NCBI RefSeq assembly: GCF_002211365.1
Contig: NZ_LOKZ01000035.1
Coordinates: 186,001 to 250,000 of the forward strand
Direction: 5' to 3'
Source: Rhizobium sp. R711
Lineage (GTDB): Bacteria; Pseudomonadota; Alphaproteobacteria; Rhizobiales; Rhizobiaceae
DNA length: 64,000 nucleotides
The notes below the pieces were generated by a model. It did not search any database and had not been told where the DNA came from. It saw nothing but the letters and a program-made list of their open reading frames with translations. The position numbers and the translations under genes are program-made. Numbering within the stretch: the stretch's first letter is position 1; the number at the start of each line of letters is the position of its first letter. Below are positions 51,901 to 62,521 of this stretch, one piece after another.

Positions 51901-52675
51901 TGACATCACCCAGTGGAAGCGCACTGAGGACGAACTGCGTAGCGCCAAGAGCGCAGCGGAGACCGCCAGCGAGCACAAGACGGACTTCCTGGCACGTGTC
52001 AGCCATGAGATCCGCACGCCGCTCAACGCGATCATCGGCTTCTCCGACATGATGGCGACCGAGCGCTTCGGGCCGATCGGACACCCCCGCTATGTCGAGT
52101 ATGCCAACGACATCGGCCGGTCCGGACGCCATGTCCTCGATATCGTCAACGATCTGCTGGATATCTCGAAGATCGAGGCCGGCGAAATGGACCTGGATTT
52201 CGGCGCGATCGATTTGAACGAGGCGGTTGCTGAGGCAGTCTCGCTCCTTCAGCCACAGGCCAACAGCCAGCGTGTCATCATCCGCACGGCCCTGTCCCAG
52301 GCCGTGCCTGATGTCGTCGCCGACCTTCGTTCGATAAAGCAGATTGCCCTCAACATCCTGTCAAACTCGATACGGTTTACGCCGGCCGGTGGACAGATTG
52401 TCGTCTCCACGTCCTATGAGGCAAACGGCAGCGTCGTCTTGCGGGTTCGCGATACCGGCGTCGGCATGACCCGGAGCGAGCTGGATCAAGCCATGAAGCC
52501 GTTCCGGCAGGTCTCCGCACAGTCGCGTCACCGGGGCGACGGCACAGGGCTCGGCCTGCCGCTGACGAAGGCGATGGTCGACGCCAACCGAGCAATTTTC
52601 GCGATCAGCTCCGCGCCCAATGAAGGCACGCTGGTCGAGATCGCCTTCCCGTCGCAGCGCGTCCTGGCAGGCTGA
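48977..52675 (+). CDS. cbrA: PAS-domain sensor histidine kinase, CbrA type
   Basis: Encodes 1232 residues from ATG 48977, which has GAAGG at good spacing; an ATG at 48953 is possible. In rhizobia CbrA is the PleC/DivJ-like kinase that acts on DivK and so on CtrA, cell cycle and succinoglycan. Two to three PAS-like units precede the kinase core: FVWKIDAAGRFSEVSNEFAE (about 404), VAVLVHAGDQLIHANPEFMR (about 745) and LETATDGVVVIGAEGDIRSM (about 870). HisKA has the phospho-acceptor His1010 in RVSHEIRTPLNAII; N box ILSNSIRFTP, G1 DTGVGM and G2 GDGTGLGLPL follow. Residues about 228-385 and 538-715 are acidic, Ala/Glu/Pro-rich linkers. No membrane segment is seen. Confidence 0.9.
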   Translation: MPAVQYPFIDIAVHPRVRERFSRGEAMVLLSADLGHALWANGAGAELFGQSAVYDLLDQGIDRADITFRQLEVTARQLVNVGDSRNFMIRIARGFQRVPVQATVELIRLASGERAVLLSLPVATNALSITASAEQMLRGLDDPDTHMAVIGADGEIIAASPGFASLGVTQQTAKTMTALAGNHADRLAKRPVATGKGYLPAAVGRLSDEPALHLLFAVETVIGHLDPIDPPAPEEDLSTAAVNHIAPPQAANFVDAIDAIAGIEDMEEPPEEETHERDAAEAVTAEAAAIAEEALDAEPAPEEINHEDQALLAAAEEAGQPSLVEAPTAIETAPESLADEPAVAAPDEEAASAAVEDGLAKAPAPETVDADVVNETEQSEPDPGMASRKGAFVFNPNSRATRFVWKIDAAGRFSEVSNEFAEAVGPHAADIIGTPFSDISALFNLDPDGKISEALARRDTWSGKTINWPIEGTSLAVPVDLAALPTYTRSREFDGFRGFGVVRLSDAAEDPLALGLTLGPNGIINDVAALDQRAEASEDTVLSALADDVATGEPTVAETVAPASEPTADEAATTQAGIQTTSEPTEPQPATEPPALRIVENPSRRLTDKIVQLHGVGPQLTSAEQANFREIAKRLEAFGVREPEPRDDEPVANETEERDIATAEAPTAHPDETVALGDDAVDVPPEIEGAEEARAAADGTEAADDVTEGLEETVSQMDMLASFIPPRAKMGVGLSAVTIDQLPVAVLVHAGDQLIHANPEFMRLTGYQTLEALSEVGGIDALLQRSELEGSAGRAGTMMLVTVDDSLVPVTARLQSIRWEESSALMLALMPAASDAAVPARPVAPAEPRSFERMLEKVAKLQVEVEELRSILETATDGVVVIGAEGDIRSMNRSASALFNYDEDETRGKPFVMLFAHESQKAVLDYLGGLSGHGVASVLNDGREVIGREAAGGFVPLFMTMGRLTSSSGYCAVIRDITQWKRTEDELRSAKSAAETASEHKTDFLARVSHEIRTPLNAIIGFSDMMATERFGPIGHPRYVEYANDIGRSGRHVLDIVNDLLDISKIEAGEMDLDFGAIDLNEAVAEAVSLLQPQANSQRVIIRTALSQAVPDVVADLRSIKQIALNILSNSIRFTPAGGQIVVSTSYEANGSVVLRVRDTGVGMTRSELDQAMKPFRQVSAQSRHRGDGTGLGLPLTKAMVDANRAIFAISSAPNEGTLVEIAFPSQRVLAG

Positions 52676-52683
52676 ACGAAAAA

Positions 52684-52703
52684 AGGCAGCCGAGAGGCTG
52701 CCT
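52684..52703 (-). terminator. Hairpin between cbrA and the acetoacetyl-CoA synthetase gene
   Basis: AGGCAGCC (52684-52691) and GGCTGCCT (52696-52703) form a perfect 8-bp stem with a GAGA loop. The A-run at 52679-52684 becomes a T-run on the minus strand, so it can end the minus transcript of the synthetase gene; the stem also lies just after the cbrA stop and may serve both. Confidence 0.65.
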
Positions 52704-52896
52704 GAGAGTTCGGGTGCTGTTCAACAAGGGCTTAGTCAAGCTAACATCATGTTTTGGGAGCCGAAGGCTCCGGCTGCCTCGTTCATATGCAGCCCCAAGT
52801 TGGATTTACTTTTGACCAACGTTTCTTAACGAAAGGTTGCCGCAGCCCTCAATCTCTCAAAGGTAAAAGCTTGTAATCAGTGGTGCCGTCCGTCGG

Positions 52897-54849
<1,953 letters not shown>

Positions 54850-55012
54850 TCGACACTTCTCCTATTTGCTTGCCTGTATACCATGCAATATCAGCTTATA
54901 AAGGTACTAACGAACCGCGCCGGCAGCTCGCGTTTGCAAGCAGCCGGCATTTGATATATCCGGCATTTCAGAGCATTAAGGGCCGGCGACGGCCGAAATA
55001 CTGGCGGAATTC

Positions 55013-56893
55013 ATGGGTACGTCAAGACGACCGCGATGGCAGAGGAAAATCAGGCCCGTGTCGCGCTGGCTGCCGGGCTTCGCGCGGCTTGCCACGATTA
55101 TCCTGCTCGTTTTCCTGTCGATCTTCGTCGCGCTTCGCGTCGCCGGCCCTTATCTGATTTCCACCGGCCTCGTGCGCTCCGGCATCGAGGATGCACTCTC
55201 CAAATGGGCCGGCTATCGCGCAGAGATTGCCGGCAAGCCGGTGATCGAGTTCTGGCCGACGCCTCGCATCACCCTCAACAAGATCTCGGTTCACCAGCAG
55301 GGCGATGGGAACAGGCTTTTGGGAACCATCGAAAGCCTTTCCGCCGAGTTCAGCCTGATCGATGCGATCAGGGGGCGCGCAAGCTTCCACGAGTTCCATC
55401 TTCTCCGCCCCACTTTGCAACTCACCCGTGAGAGCAACGGCGTGATCGACTGGACCAATGAGGGACTTCTGGCAAGGGCGATTGCTGGTGCACGCGAGGA
55501 GGGCGGACGAGAAGTTCTCGACAAGAAACTGGATGCCGCTGTCGGTGCCATCACCGTTGAGGATGGGACGGTCAATGTTGCCGATGTCGCAAGCGGAAGG
55601 ACTTTTCGCTTCGACGGTGTGACCGCCGATGTCAGCTGGCGCAAGCTATCGAGTCCGATTACCGCCGTGCTGATCGCGCGGACGAGCGGACAGGACCTCA
55701 AGCTCGATTTCTCATCCCCCAGCCCGCTGCTTATCTTCGGTGGCAACAAGGCCGAAATGAGCGGATCGCTCACCTCGAGCCTGCTCACGGCACGGTTCCA
55801 GGGTTTGGCGAACATTTCGCACTTCTTCGATCTTTCCGGCAACATGTCCCTCAGCATCGGCGATCTGCCGGCACTTTTGACCTGGGCTGATCGTTCATTG
55901 CCTGTTCTCGCGACCCTGAAGAGCTTTTCGATCGAGACCGATGTCGCTTCGGTTTCGAACGGGTTTCGCTTCGACAATGTCAGCATGAGCATGAATGGAT
56001 CGAATGCGAAGGGCGTAATGGACGTTGCCTTTCCGCCAGGCAGACGCGCCAAGCTTGGCGGCACGCTGGCTTTCGACCAGATGAATTTCCGGTCGCTCTT
56101 CGACGCGTTCATCCTTCGCCTGGCCGCAGGTGAAGCCAACGGGCCGCCGGATGGCGGCGCCTTGCAGAAGCTGGATCTCGACCTCCGGCTTTCCGCGAAA
56201 CAAGCGCTGATCGAACCTTTCATGCTGTCGGATGTCGGGGCCAGCATCATCGTTTCGAGCAACGAGGCAAAGTTCGACATCGGCGACGGTCAGTTCGAAG
56301 GCGGGGCGCTATCCGCTCATCTAGAGGCGATGCGCGGTGACTTTGACGGCGGCGGCAAGCTGCAGCTGTCGATCCGGGGAGCCGACTTCGCCGGCCTGAT
56401 CGAGCGGCTTCAGCTCAAGGGACCGCTTCCCCTTACGACCGGCTCCCTCGACATGTCGCTCAAGACATCCGTACCGCTCTGGAAGGTCGGCGCTGGCGAC
56501 GTCACTGGCAGGATCGCTTTCCACGCGCGCTCGGGCTCGCTTCCGGGCTTCGATGCTGAAGCAGTACGCGAAGAGGCCACACGGGCCGACTTCTTCCCCT
56601 TGAACGCGGTATCGCACCGAGCCTTCGCCTTCGACAGTTTCGACATCGTCGCCGATCTCGCAGATGGCGCGGCGACGATCCATGGTGGACGGATCGAGGG
56701 ACCGCAGCAGACGATCATCCTTTCCGGTGTCATCCCATACCGATCGAATGGATTGGCGTTGTCGGGCACGATCGAAGCGACAGATCCGACTGCGTCGACG
56801 AGCCTCCCGCCGCTGCCGTTCTTCGTTGGCGGCGCCTGGCCGGAGCCTGTGATCTCGCCTGCGCCCGTCACACAGCAGGGATCGACCAAGTAA
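55013..56893 (+). CDS. AsmA-family protein
   Basis: Encodes 626 residues. A single membrane helix near the N-terminus (LATIILLVFLSIFVALRVAG) anchors a long periplasmic part. The AsmA N-terminal pattern SGIEDALSKWAGYRAEIAGK and FWPTPRITLNKISVHQQGDG, and the C-terminal LKTSVPLWKVGAGDVTGRIA followed by HARSGSLPGFDA, are typical. AsmA proteins are thought to carry or shape phospholipids between the membranes. The start codon is TTC-ATG at 55013. It is convergent with potI. Confidence 0.88.
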   Translation: MGTSRRPRWQRKIRPVSRWLPGFARLATIILLVFLSIFVALRVAGPYLISTGLVRSGIEDALSKWAGYRAEIAGKPVIEFWPTPRITLNKISVHQQGDGNRLLGTIESLSAEFSLIDAIRGRASFHEFHLLRPTLQLTRESNGVIDWTNEGLLARAIAGAREEGGREVLDKKLDAAVGAITVEDGTVNVADVASGRTFRFDGVTADVSWRKLSSPITAVLIARTSGQDLKLDFSSPSPLLIFGGNKAEMSGSLTSSLLTARFQGLANISHFFDLSGNMSLSIGDLPALLTWADRSLPVLATLKSFSIETDVASVSNGFRFDNVSMSMNGSNAKGVMDVAFPPGRRAKLGGTLAFDQMNFRSLFDAFILRLAAGEANGPPDGGALQKLDLDLRLSAKQALIEPFMLSDVGASIIVSSNEAKFDIGDGQFEGGALSAHLEAMRGDFDGGGKLQLSIRGADFAGLIERLQLKGPLPLTTGSLDMSLKTSVPLWKVGAGDVTGRIAFHARSGSLPGFDAEAVREEATRADFFPLNAVSHRAFAFDSFDIVADLADGAATIHGGRIEGPQQTIILSGVIPYRSNGLALSGTIEATDPTASTSLPPLPFFVGGAWPEPVISPAPVTQQGSTK

Positions 56894-57712
56894 TCACAGC
56901 GCGTTTGCCGCCGCCCGCTCGTCGCGCTCACGCTGCAATTCGCGGCGCTTCGTGATGGTGGAGGCGCAGATCACACCAATCGCCACGATGCCGATCAGAA
57001 TAGTGCAGACCGCGTTGATTTCGGGCGTCACCCCGAGACGGACCTGGCTATAGATTTTCATCGGCAGCGTCGTCGCCCCGGGACCCGAGGTGAAGCTCGC
57101 AATGACGAGGTCATCGAGTGACAATGTAAACGCGAGAATCCAGCCGGAGAGCACCGCAGGCGCAATGATCGGCAGCGTGACTTCGAAGAAAGTCCTAACC
57201 GGCGGCGCGCCGAGATCCTGTGCCGCTTCCTCGATCGACCGGTCGAAGCTCAACAGTCGCGACTGCACGACGACGGCAACGAAACACATGGTCAGCGTCG
57301 TGTGCGCCAGCGTGATCGTCCAGAAGCCGCGATCAAGGCCGATTGCCACGAAGAGCAGCAGAAGCGACAGGCCCGTGATCACCTCAGGCATGACAAGCGG
57401 CGCATACACCATGCCGGAAAACAGCATGCGCCCGCGAAAGCGGGTGTACCGCACCAAGGCGATCGCCGCGAGCGTTCCGAGAATCGTTGCCGCGGTGGCT
57501 GAGAGGATACCGACGCGGATCGTCACCCAGGCGGCATCGAGCAAAGCCTGATTGTGCAGGAGGGAAACGTACCATTTGGTCGAGAAGCCTCCCCAGACGG
57601 TCACGAGCTTCGACTCGTTGAAGGAAAACACCACCAGAAGAACGATCGGCAGGTAGAGAAACGCAAAGCCGAGCGCGACGGAGGCGACGTTGAAACGGGT
57701 CCATCTCAGCAT
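56894..57712 (-). CDS. potI: Putrescine/spermidine ABC transporter permease
   Basis: Encodes 272 residues. The ATG at 57712 follows the potH stop by two bases and begins the normal PotI/PotC helix 1 (VALGFAFLYLPIVLLVVFSF). The EAA loop reads DRSIEEAAQDLGAPPVRTFF. Helices are about six. It is the last gene of potFGHI. Confidence 0.93.
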   Translation of the reverse strand: MLRWTRFNVASVALGFAFLYLPIVLLVVFSFNESKLVTVWGGFSTKWYVSLLHNQALLDAAWVTIRVGILSATAATILGTLAAIALVRYTRFRGRMLFSGMVYAPLVMPEVITGLSLLLLFVAIGLDRGFWTITLAHTTLTMCFVAVVVQSRLLSFDRSIEEAAQDLGAPPVRTFFEVTLPIIAPAVLSGWILAFTLSLDDLVIASFTSGPGATTLPMKIYSQVRLGVTPEINAVCTILIGIVAIGVICASTITKRRELQRERDERAAANAL

Positions 57713-57714
57713 GT

Positions 57715-58626
57715 CTATCTCCCCTGCTCGTCGGCCTTGGCCTGCGCGTTCTGGAAGAACACGATCGGGATCACCAGAATCAGCAGCAGGATCGTCGCCA
57801 CGGCCGAGGACACCGGCCAATCGCGATTGGCGTTGAACTCGTTCCACAACGTTTTGCCGATCATCAGCGTCTGCGATCCGCCAAGGAGATCCGGGATAAC
57901 GAACTCGCCGACCGCGGGGATGAACACCAGCATGCAGCCGGCGACGACGCCCGGCAGTGACAGCGGGAAAGTCACCCGCCAGAATGCGCTGATCGGCGTG
58001 CAGCCAAGATCCTGCGCAGCCTCGATCAAGGTGCCATCCATCTTTTCCAGCGAGGAATAGAGCGGCAGGACCATGAACGGCAGATAGGAATAGACGATGC
58101 CGATATAGACCGCGACATTCGTGTTAAGGATGATCAACGGCGTATCGATGACGTGCAGCGATAACAGCAGCTGATTGAACAACCCCTCCGGCTTCAGGAT
58201 CGCGATCCAGGCGTAGACACGGATCAGGAAGCTCGTCCAGAACGGCAGGATGACGAGCATCAGAAGCGTCGGACGGATGCTGCGTGGCGCCTGGGCCATG
58301 CCGTAAGCGATCGGGTAGGCGATCAACAGCGTCAGGAACGTCGATACTCCGGCAATCACGAGGCTCGATATGTAGGCGTTCACATAGAGCGGATCATCGA
58401 TGAGATAGCTGTAGTTGTCGAAGGAGAAGGTGCCGACCTTCTCCCAGAACCCTGCCCAGCCGTCACCAAGGGAAAAGACCGGCTCGTAGGGAGGCATGGC
58501 GATCGCCGTCGTCGATAGCGATATGCGGAAGACGATGAAGAACGGCGCCAGGAAGAACAGCAGCAGCCAGACATAGGGGACGATGATGACCAGGCGATTG
58601 TAGACTGCGGAACCGAGCTTGCCCAT
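57715..58626 (-). CDS. potH: Putrescine/spermidine ABC transporter permease
   Basis: Encodes 303 residues. The N-terminal FLAPFFIVFRISLSTTAIAM and the EAA loop DGTLIEAAQDLGCTPISAFW are typical of PotH/PotB. It pairs with PotI to form the inner-membrane channel for polyamines. It starts three bases after the potG stop. Confidence 0.93.
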   Translation of the reverse strand: MGKLGSAVYNRLVIIVPYVWLLLFFLAPFFIVFRISLSTTAIAMPPYEPVFSLGDGWAGFWEKVGTFSFDNYSYLIDDPLYVNAYISSLVIAGVSTFLTLLIAYPIAYGMAQAPRSIRPTLLMLVILPFWTSFLIRVYAWIAILKPEGLFNQLLLSLHVIDTPLIILNTNVAVYIGIVYSYLPFMVLPLYSSLEKMDGTLIEAAQDLGCTPISAFWRVTFPLSLPGVVAGCMLVFIPAVGEFVIPDLLGGSQTLMIGKTLWNEFNANRDWPVSSAVATILLLILVIPIVFFQNAQAKADEQGR

Positions 58627-58629
58627 GGT

Positions 58630-59772
58630 TCAATCCTTGAGGAGGACGCCGGCATCCTCGGCGAAGGTGATCCAGACTTCCTGGTCATAGGTGAAAGGAT
58701 CGTCAACCGCGCGCTGGGCATTGAGAAGCGAGGCCTTGACCACCTTGCCGCTCTTGAGCTTCACGTGGAAGACCGTCATGTCGCCGAGATAGCCGATATC
58801 CCACAGCTCCCCGGAGGCTGCGTTCACCTTTGGATTGGCTGGCGGCTTGCGTGAGACCTTCAGCTTTTCCGGACGGATCGCAAAACCGACCGAAGACCCC
58901 ATGGCCGGCTTTTCGGGGGTGATGACACTGATCGAGAAATGCTCGTCGACGGCGATCTCGACGGTGCTGTCGTTGGCGCTCGCGACCTTGCCGTCGAAGA
59001 TGTTCACGTCGCCGATGAAATCAGCGACGAAGCGGGAGTTCGGCGCTTCGTAGATCTCGGCCGGCGTCGCGACCTGGATGACCTTTCCGTGGCTCATGAC
59101 CGCAATGCGGTCGGCCATGGTCATTGCTTCCTCCTGGTCGTGCGTGACCACGACGAAGGTTAGACCGAGGTTTTGCTGCAGATCCATGAGCTCGAACTGC
59201 GTTTCCTCGCGCAGCTTCTTGTCCAGCGCGCCGAGCGGCTCGTCGAGCAGCAGCACCTTCGGCCGCTTGGCAAGGGAACGCGCCAGAGCCACGCGCTGAC
59301 GCTGGCCGCCTGACAGCTGGTTCGGCTTTCGCGTGGCGAACTTCTCGAGCTTCACCATCTTCAGCATCTGCAGAACGCGCTCGGCGATCTCCTCCTTCGG
59401 CATGCCATCCTGACGCAGACCGAAGGCGATATTCTTTTCCACTGTCATATGCGGAAAGAGCGCATAGGACTGGAACATCATGTTGACGGGCCGCTTGTAC
59501 GGCGGCGTTCCGGCGAGGTTGGTGTCGTCGAGGACGATTTCACCCGAGCTTGGCTGTTCGAAGCCCGCAAGCATGCGCAGCAGCGTGGATTTTCCGCAGC
59601 CGGAAGCCCCCAGCAGGGCAAAGAACTCGCGGTGATAGATGTTCAGCGACAGGTCATCAACGGCTGTGAAGTCGCCAAACCGCTTCGTGACATTGTTGAA
59701 CGATATGAACGGCTTCGATGCAGGGTCTGCCCACGGCGCAAAGGAACGGCGGATATTGCCAAGTGACTTCAT
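58630..59772 (-). CDS. potG: Putrescine/spermidine ABC transporter ATP-binding protein
   Basis: Encodes 380 residues. Walker A (LGASGCGKSTLLRMLAGFEQ), the signature (LSGGQRQRVALARSL) and Walker B (KVLLLDEPLGALDKKLREET) are intact. The C-terminal TOBE domain (GSSVGFAIRPEKLKVSRK) is typical of PotG. The ATG at 59772 is taken over an earlier in-frame one at 59823 that lies next to the potF hairpin. Confidence 0.93.
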   Translation of the reverse strand: MKSLGNIRRSFAPWADPASKPFISFNNVTKRFGDFTAVDDLSLNIYHREFFALLGASGCGKSTLLRMLAGFEQPSSGEIVLDDTNLAGTPPYKRPVNMMFQSYALFPHMTVEKNIAFGLRQDGMPKEEIAERVLQMLKMVKLEKFATRKPNQLSGGQRQRVALARSLAKRPKVLLLDEPLGALDKKLREETQFELMDLQQNLGLTFVVVTHDQEEAMTMADRIAVMSHGKVIQVATPAEIYEAPNSRFVADFIGDVNIFDGKVASANDSTVEIAVDEHFSISVITPEKPAMGSSVGFAIRPEKLKVSRKPPANPKVNAASGELWDIGYLGDMTVFHVKLKSGKVVKASLLNAQRAVDDPFTYDQEVWITFAEDAGVLLKD

Positions 59773-59832
59773 ATTGTGCCCCGAAAAGTCATTTTTGAAA
59801 GCCGGCTTCCCCGAGACCGGCATAGAAAGAAA

Positions 59833-59858
59833 AGGCCCGGGCGTTGCCGACCGGGCCT
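59833..59858 (-). terminator. Hairpin between potF and potG
   Basis: AGGCCCGG (59833-59840) and CCGGGCCT (59851-59858) form a perfect 8-bp stem with a ten-base loop. On the minus strand it is followed by a T-rich stretch (TTTTCTTTCT). It is placed 9 bases after the potF stop, so it may stop part of the transcripts before potG and favour the binding protein. Confidence 0.75.
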
Positions 59859-59866
59859 GATTTAAA

Positions 59867-60967
59867 TTACTGGCCGGTGACGACTTTCGTCCAGATCCGG
59901 GTCGCTGTGCGTTGCGTTTTCGGATCCCATGGGGTGACGCTATAGAGCTTCTTCATCACGTCCTCGCTCGGATAGACCGACGGGTCTTCGAGGACTGCCT
60001 TGTCGATGAACTGCTGCGACGCCTTGTTGCCGTTGGCATAAAACACGTAGTTGCTGGCCTTGGCGATGACTTCGGGCTTCATCATGTAGTTGAGGAATTC
60101 GTGCGCCTCAGCAACATGCTTGGCATCCGCCGGGATCGCCATCATGTCGAACCACATCTGCGCACCCTGTGACGGAATGGAGTAACCGATCTCCACGCCG
60201 TTCTTGGCTTCGGTCGCGCGGTTGGCAGCCTGGAAGATGTCGCCGGAGTAACCGAACGCGATGCAGATGTCGCCGTTAGCCAAGGCGTTGATATATTCCG
60301 AGGAATGGAACTTGCGAACGAAGGGCCGTACCTTTTCCAGCAGTTCGCCGGCCTTCTGCAGATCGGCCGGCTTGCTCGAATTGGGTTCAAGTCCGAGATA
60401 GGTCAAGGCCGACGGCATGACGTCCTTCGGTGCATCGAGGACATAGATGCCGCAATCCTTGAACTTTTCAGCAACTTTTGGATCGAAGATTGCTTCAAGG
60501 CCCGGTGCCTTTGCGTCGGGTCCGAGGACTTCAGCAAGCTTCTTCTTGTTGTATCCTATCCCGTTGGTGCCCCACATGTAGTCCACCGCGTATTCGTTAC
60601 CGGGGTCATACATCGCGGTGCGCTGCTGGATCATATCCCACATGTTGGAGAGATTCGGCAGCTTGGATTTGTCGAGCTTCTGGAAGACACCGGCCTGAAT
60701 CTGGCGCTGCAGGAAGTCGCCGCTCGGCACGACCACGTCGTAGCCCGTGCCGCCGGCCAGCAGCTTGGTTTCAACCGTCTCATTGGAATCGAAGGTGTCG
60801 TAGACGACCTTGATGCCGGTTTCCTTGGTGAAGTCTTCGAGGATGGAGCTGTCGATATAATCCGACCAGTTGTAGACGTTGACCACCCGCTCCTGCGCAA
60901 AGGACGGCGCAGCGGCGAACGCGAGCACAACGGCGCTCGCTGCAAGTCTTGCGATTGTTGACCTCAT
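59867..60967 (-). CDS. potF: Periplasmic putrescine-binding protein
   Basis: Encodes 366 residues. The ATG at 60967 has AGGAG at ideal spacing and opens a signal peptide (RLAASAVVLAFAAAPSFAQE), then mature RVVNVYNWSDYIDSSILEDF, the PotF/PotD start (Trp-Ser-Asp-Tyr-Ile in the polyamine pocket). A later KDVMPSALTYLGLEPNSSKP also fits. It is first in potFGHI. Substrate is assumed putrescine or spermidine from the family. Confidence 0.93.
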   Translation of the reverse strand: MRSTIARLAASAVVLAFAAAPSFAQERVVNVYNWSDYIDSSILEDFTKETGIKVVYDTFDSNETVETKLLAGGTGYDVVVPSGDFLQRQIQAGVFQKLDKSKLPNLSNMWDMIQQRTAMYDPGNEYAVDYMWGTNGIGYNKKKLAEVLGPDAKAPGLEAIFDPKVAEKFKDCGIYVLDAPKDVMPSALTYLGLEPNSSKPADLQKAGELLEKVRPFVRKFHSSEYINALANGDICIAFGYSGDIFQAANRATEAKNGVEIGYSIPSQGAQMWFDMMAIPADAKHVAEAHEFLNYMMKPEVIAKASNYVFYANGNKASQQFIDKAVLEDPSVYPSEDVMKKLYSVTPWDPKTQRTATRIWTKVVTGQ

Positions 60968-61098
60968 GATATCTCCTGTCTTCTTCTTCGCTTTGCGGCG
61001 CCGTTTCACGGACGCCCACCCTCTGGTTTTGCAACCAGACTAGAAAGCTTTTCAGAAGCCGACAAGCGCAAAAACCTGCAGTCTCAATCATTTCACAG

Positions 61099-62511
61099 TC
61101 ATTGGAAATCGAAGCTGCTGAGGCCTGCAACCATCTCATCGAGGCCCAGCGGCCGTGTGACAGGCGGCTCGGCGCGCGCAAGGCAGCCGCGCCGTTCGCA
61201 AAGGCGGCAAGCCGGTCCGATCGCAACCGGCTGCTGCGTCGTTGCAACCTGGCCGTAGACCGACGCTTCGCCGGCAGCAGTTTCGCAGCCGATCAGCAAG
61301 GCGGTGCGCCTGATGCGCTCTCCGAACGCGGTGTTTGGCCCCTCAAGTGTCCGAGAGACCGTAAGGTAACTGCCGCCATCCGGCATTTCGACCGTTTCGG
61401 CAAGGATCTGGCCGGGCTGCAGGAAGGCGGCATGAATGTTCAGCTTGGGACAGCCGCCGCCGAAACGCGAATGCGGGAAGCCGTGCGCTCCAGCCCGCCG
61501 CAGCCGGTGACCAGCCGCATCGATCTCGATCATGAAAAAGGGAATGCCGGAGGCACCCGGCCGCTGCAGCATGACCAACCGGGCTGCCGCCAGCGCATAG
61601 GAAACGCCGAAGCGGGAACGAAGGATATCCACGTCATACCGGCTGCCCTGGGCCGCAGCAAGAAAGGGTGCATAGGGCATCGCGAGCGCCAATGCGCCGT
61701 AACGACAGAGTTCGAAGCGCGCTATCCGCTTCGCCTCTGGCGTCGACAATGCCAGGCCATCGAGTTCCGCAAGGATCGCATCGCGCAATGCCAGCGTCGC
61801 GACCTCAATCGCGATCTCATGCGCCTGGTCGGCCGGCGACAGGCGTTCGGAAACGAAGAGCCGCATCGAGTGCCGATCGAAGCGACGCCGAAGATCCGGC
61901 ATGACGTGAACCGGAAGGACACGGACGCTGATGCCGCGCTCCGCCCGCAGCCACTCCCTGAACGCGACCGGGAGATCGCGGGTTTCCGAAAAACGCGCCG
62001 AGAACGTCTCGGCGGCCTCTTCGAGTTCGGGGAAATATGCCGAGCGCCGCTCCAGAACATCGCGGACCTCGTCGGCCGGAAGTCGCGCACCGGCAAGCGG
62101 CATCTGCCCCGCACCTGCCGTCAGCGACGTCAGGTCAGAGAGGCGGCTGGCCTGCTCACTATAGGCGCGGTAGAGTTTGATTATGCCACTTGCCGCATTG
62201 GGTGCAGCTTCCGCGACCTCCACGAGTTCCTGATCGCCGGGAAGTTCGCCGGCCAGCAGCGGATCCGCAAAAATCTCGCGCAGTTGGTTGAGGCTGCCGC
62301 CGCTCTCATCCTTCAGCTCCTCCAAATCAACCTTATAGACCGACGACAGCTTCAGCAGCAATTGCACGGTGAGAGGCCGCTGGTTGCGCTCGATGAGGTT
62401 GAGATAGGACGGAGAGATGCCAAGCTCTTCGGCCATCGCAGACTGCGTCAAGCCGAGGCCGTTGCGAATGCGCCGAACCTTCGGTCCCGCAAAAATCTTG
62501 CGCTCCGCCAT
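61099..62511 (-). CDS. XRE-family regulator with IrrE-like and DUF2083 regions (RamB/ScfR type)
   Basis: Encodes 470 residues. The N-terminal helix-turn-helix is RRIRNGLGLTQSAMAEELGI followed by SPSYLNLIERNQRPL. The middle (RFDRHSMRLFVSERLSPADQ and AHEIAIEVATLAL) is IrrE/peptidase-like, and the C-terminal DUF2083 part holds a cysteine-rich piece (CRLCERRGCLAR). Relatives RamB and PrpR/ScfR control glyoxylate-cycle and short-chain acyl-CoA genes and sense acyl-CoA. It is divergent from aceA across 194 bases that carry repeated TTTACAA boxes, so it most likely regulates aceA. Confidence 0.88.
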   Translation of the reverse strand: MAERKIFAGPKVRRIRNGLGLTQSAMAEELGISPSYLNLIERNQRPLTVQLLLKLSSVYKVDLEELKDESGGSLNQLREIFADPLLAGELPGDQELVEVAEAAPNAASGIIKLYRAYSEQASRLSDLTSLTAGAGQMPLAGARLPADEVRDVLERRSAYFPELEEAAETFSARFSETRDLPVAFREWLRAERGISVRVLPVHVMPDLRRRFDRHSMRLFVSERLSPADQAHEIAIEVATLALRDAILAELDGLALSTPEAKRIARFELCRYGALALAMPYAPFLAAAQGSRYDVDILRSRFGVSYALAAARLVMLQRPGASGIPFFMIEIDAAGHRLRRAGAHGFPHSRFGGGCPKLNIHAAFLQPGQILAETVEMPDGGSYLTVSRTLEGPNTAFGERIRRTALLIGCETAAGEASVYGQVATTQQPVAIGPACRLCERRGCLARAEPPVTRPLGLDEMVAGLSSFDFQ

Positions 62512-62521
62512 GTGACAATCC

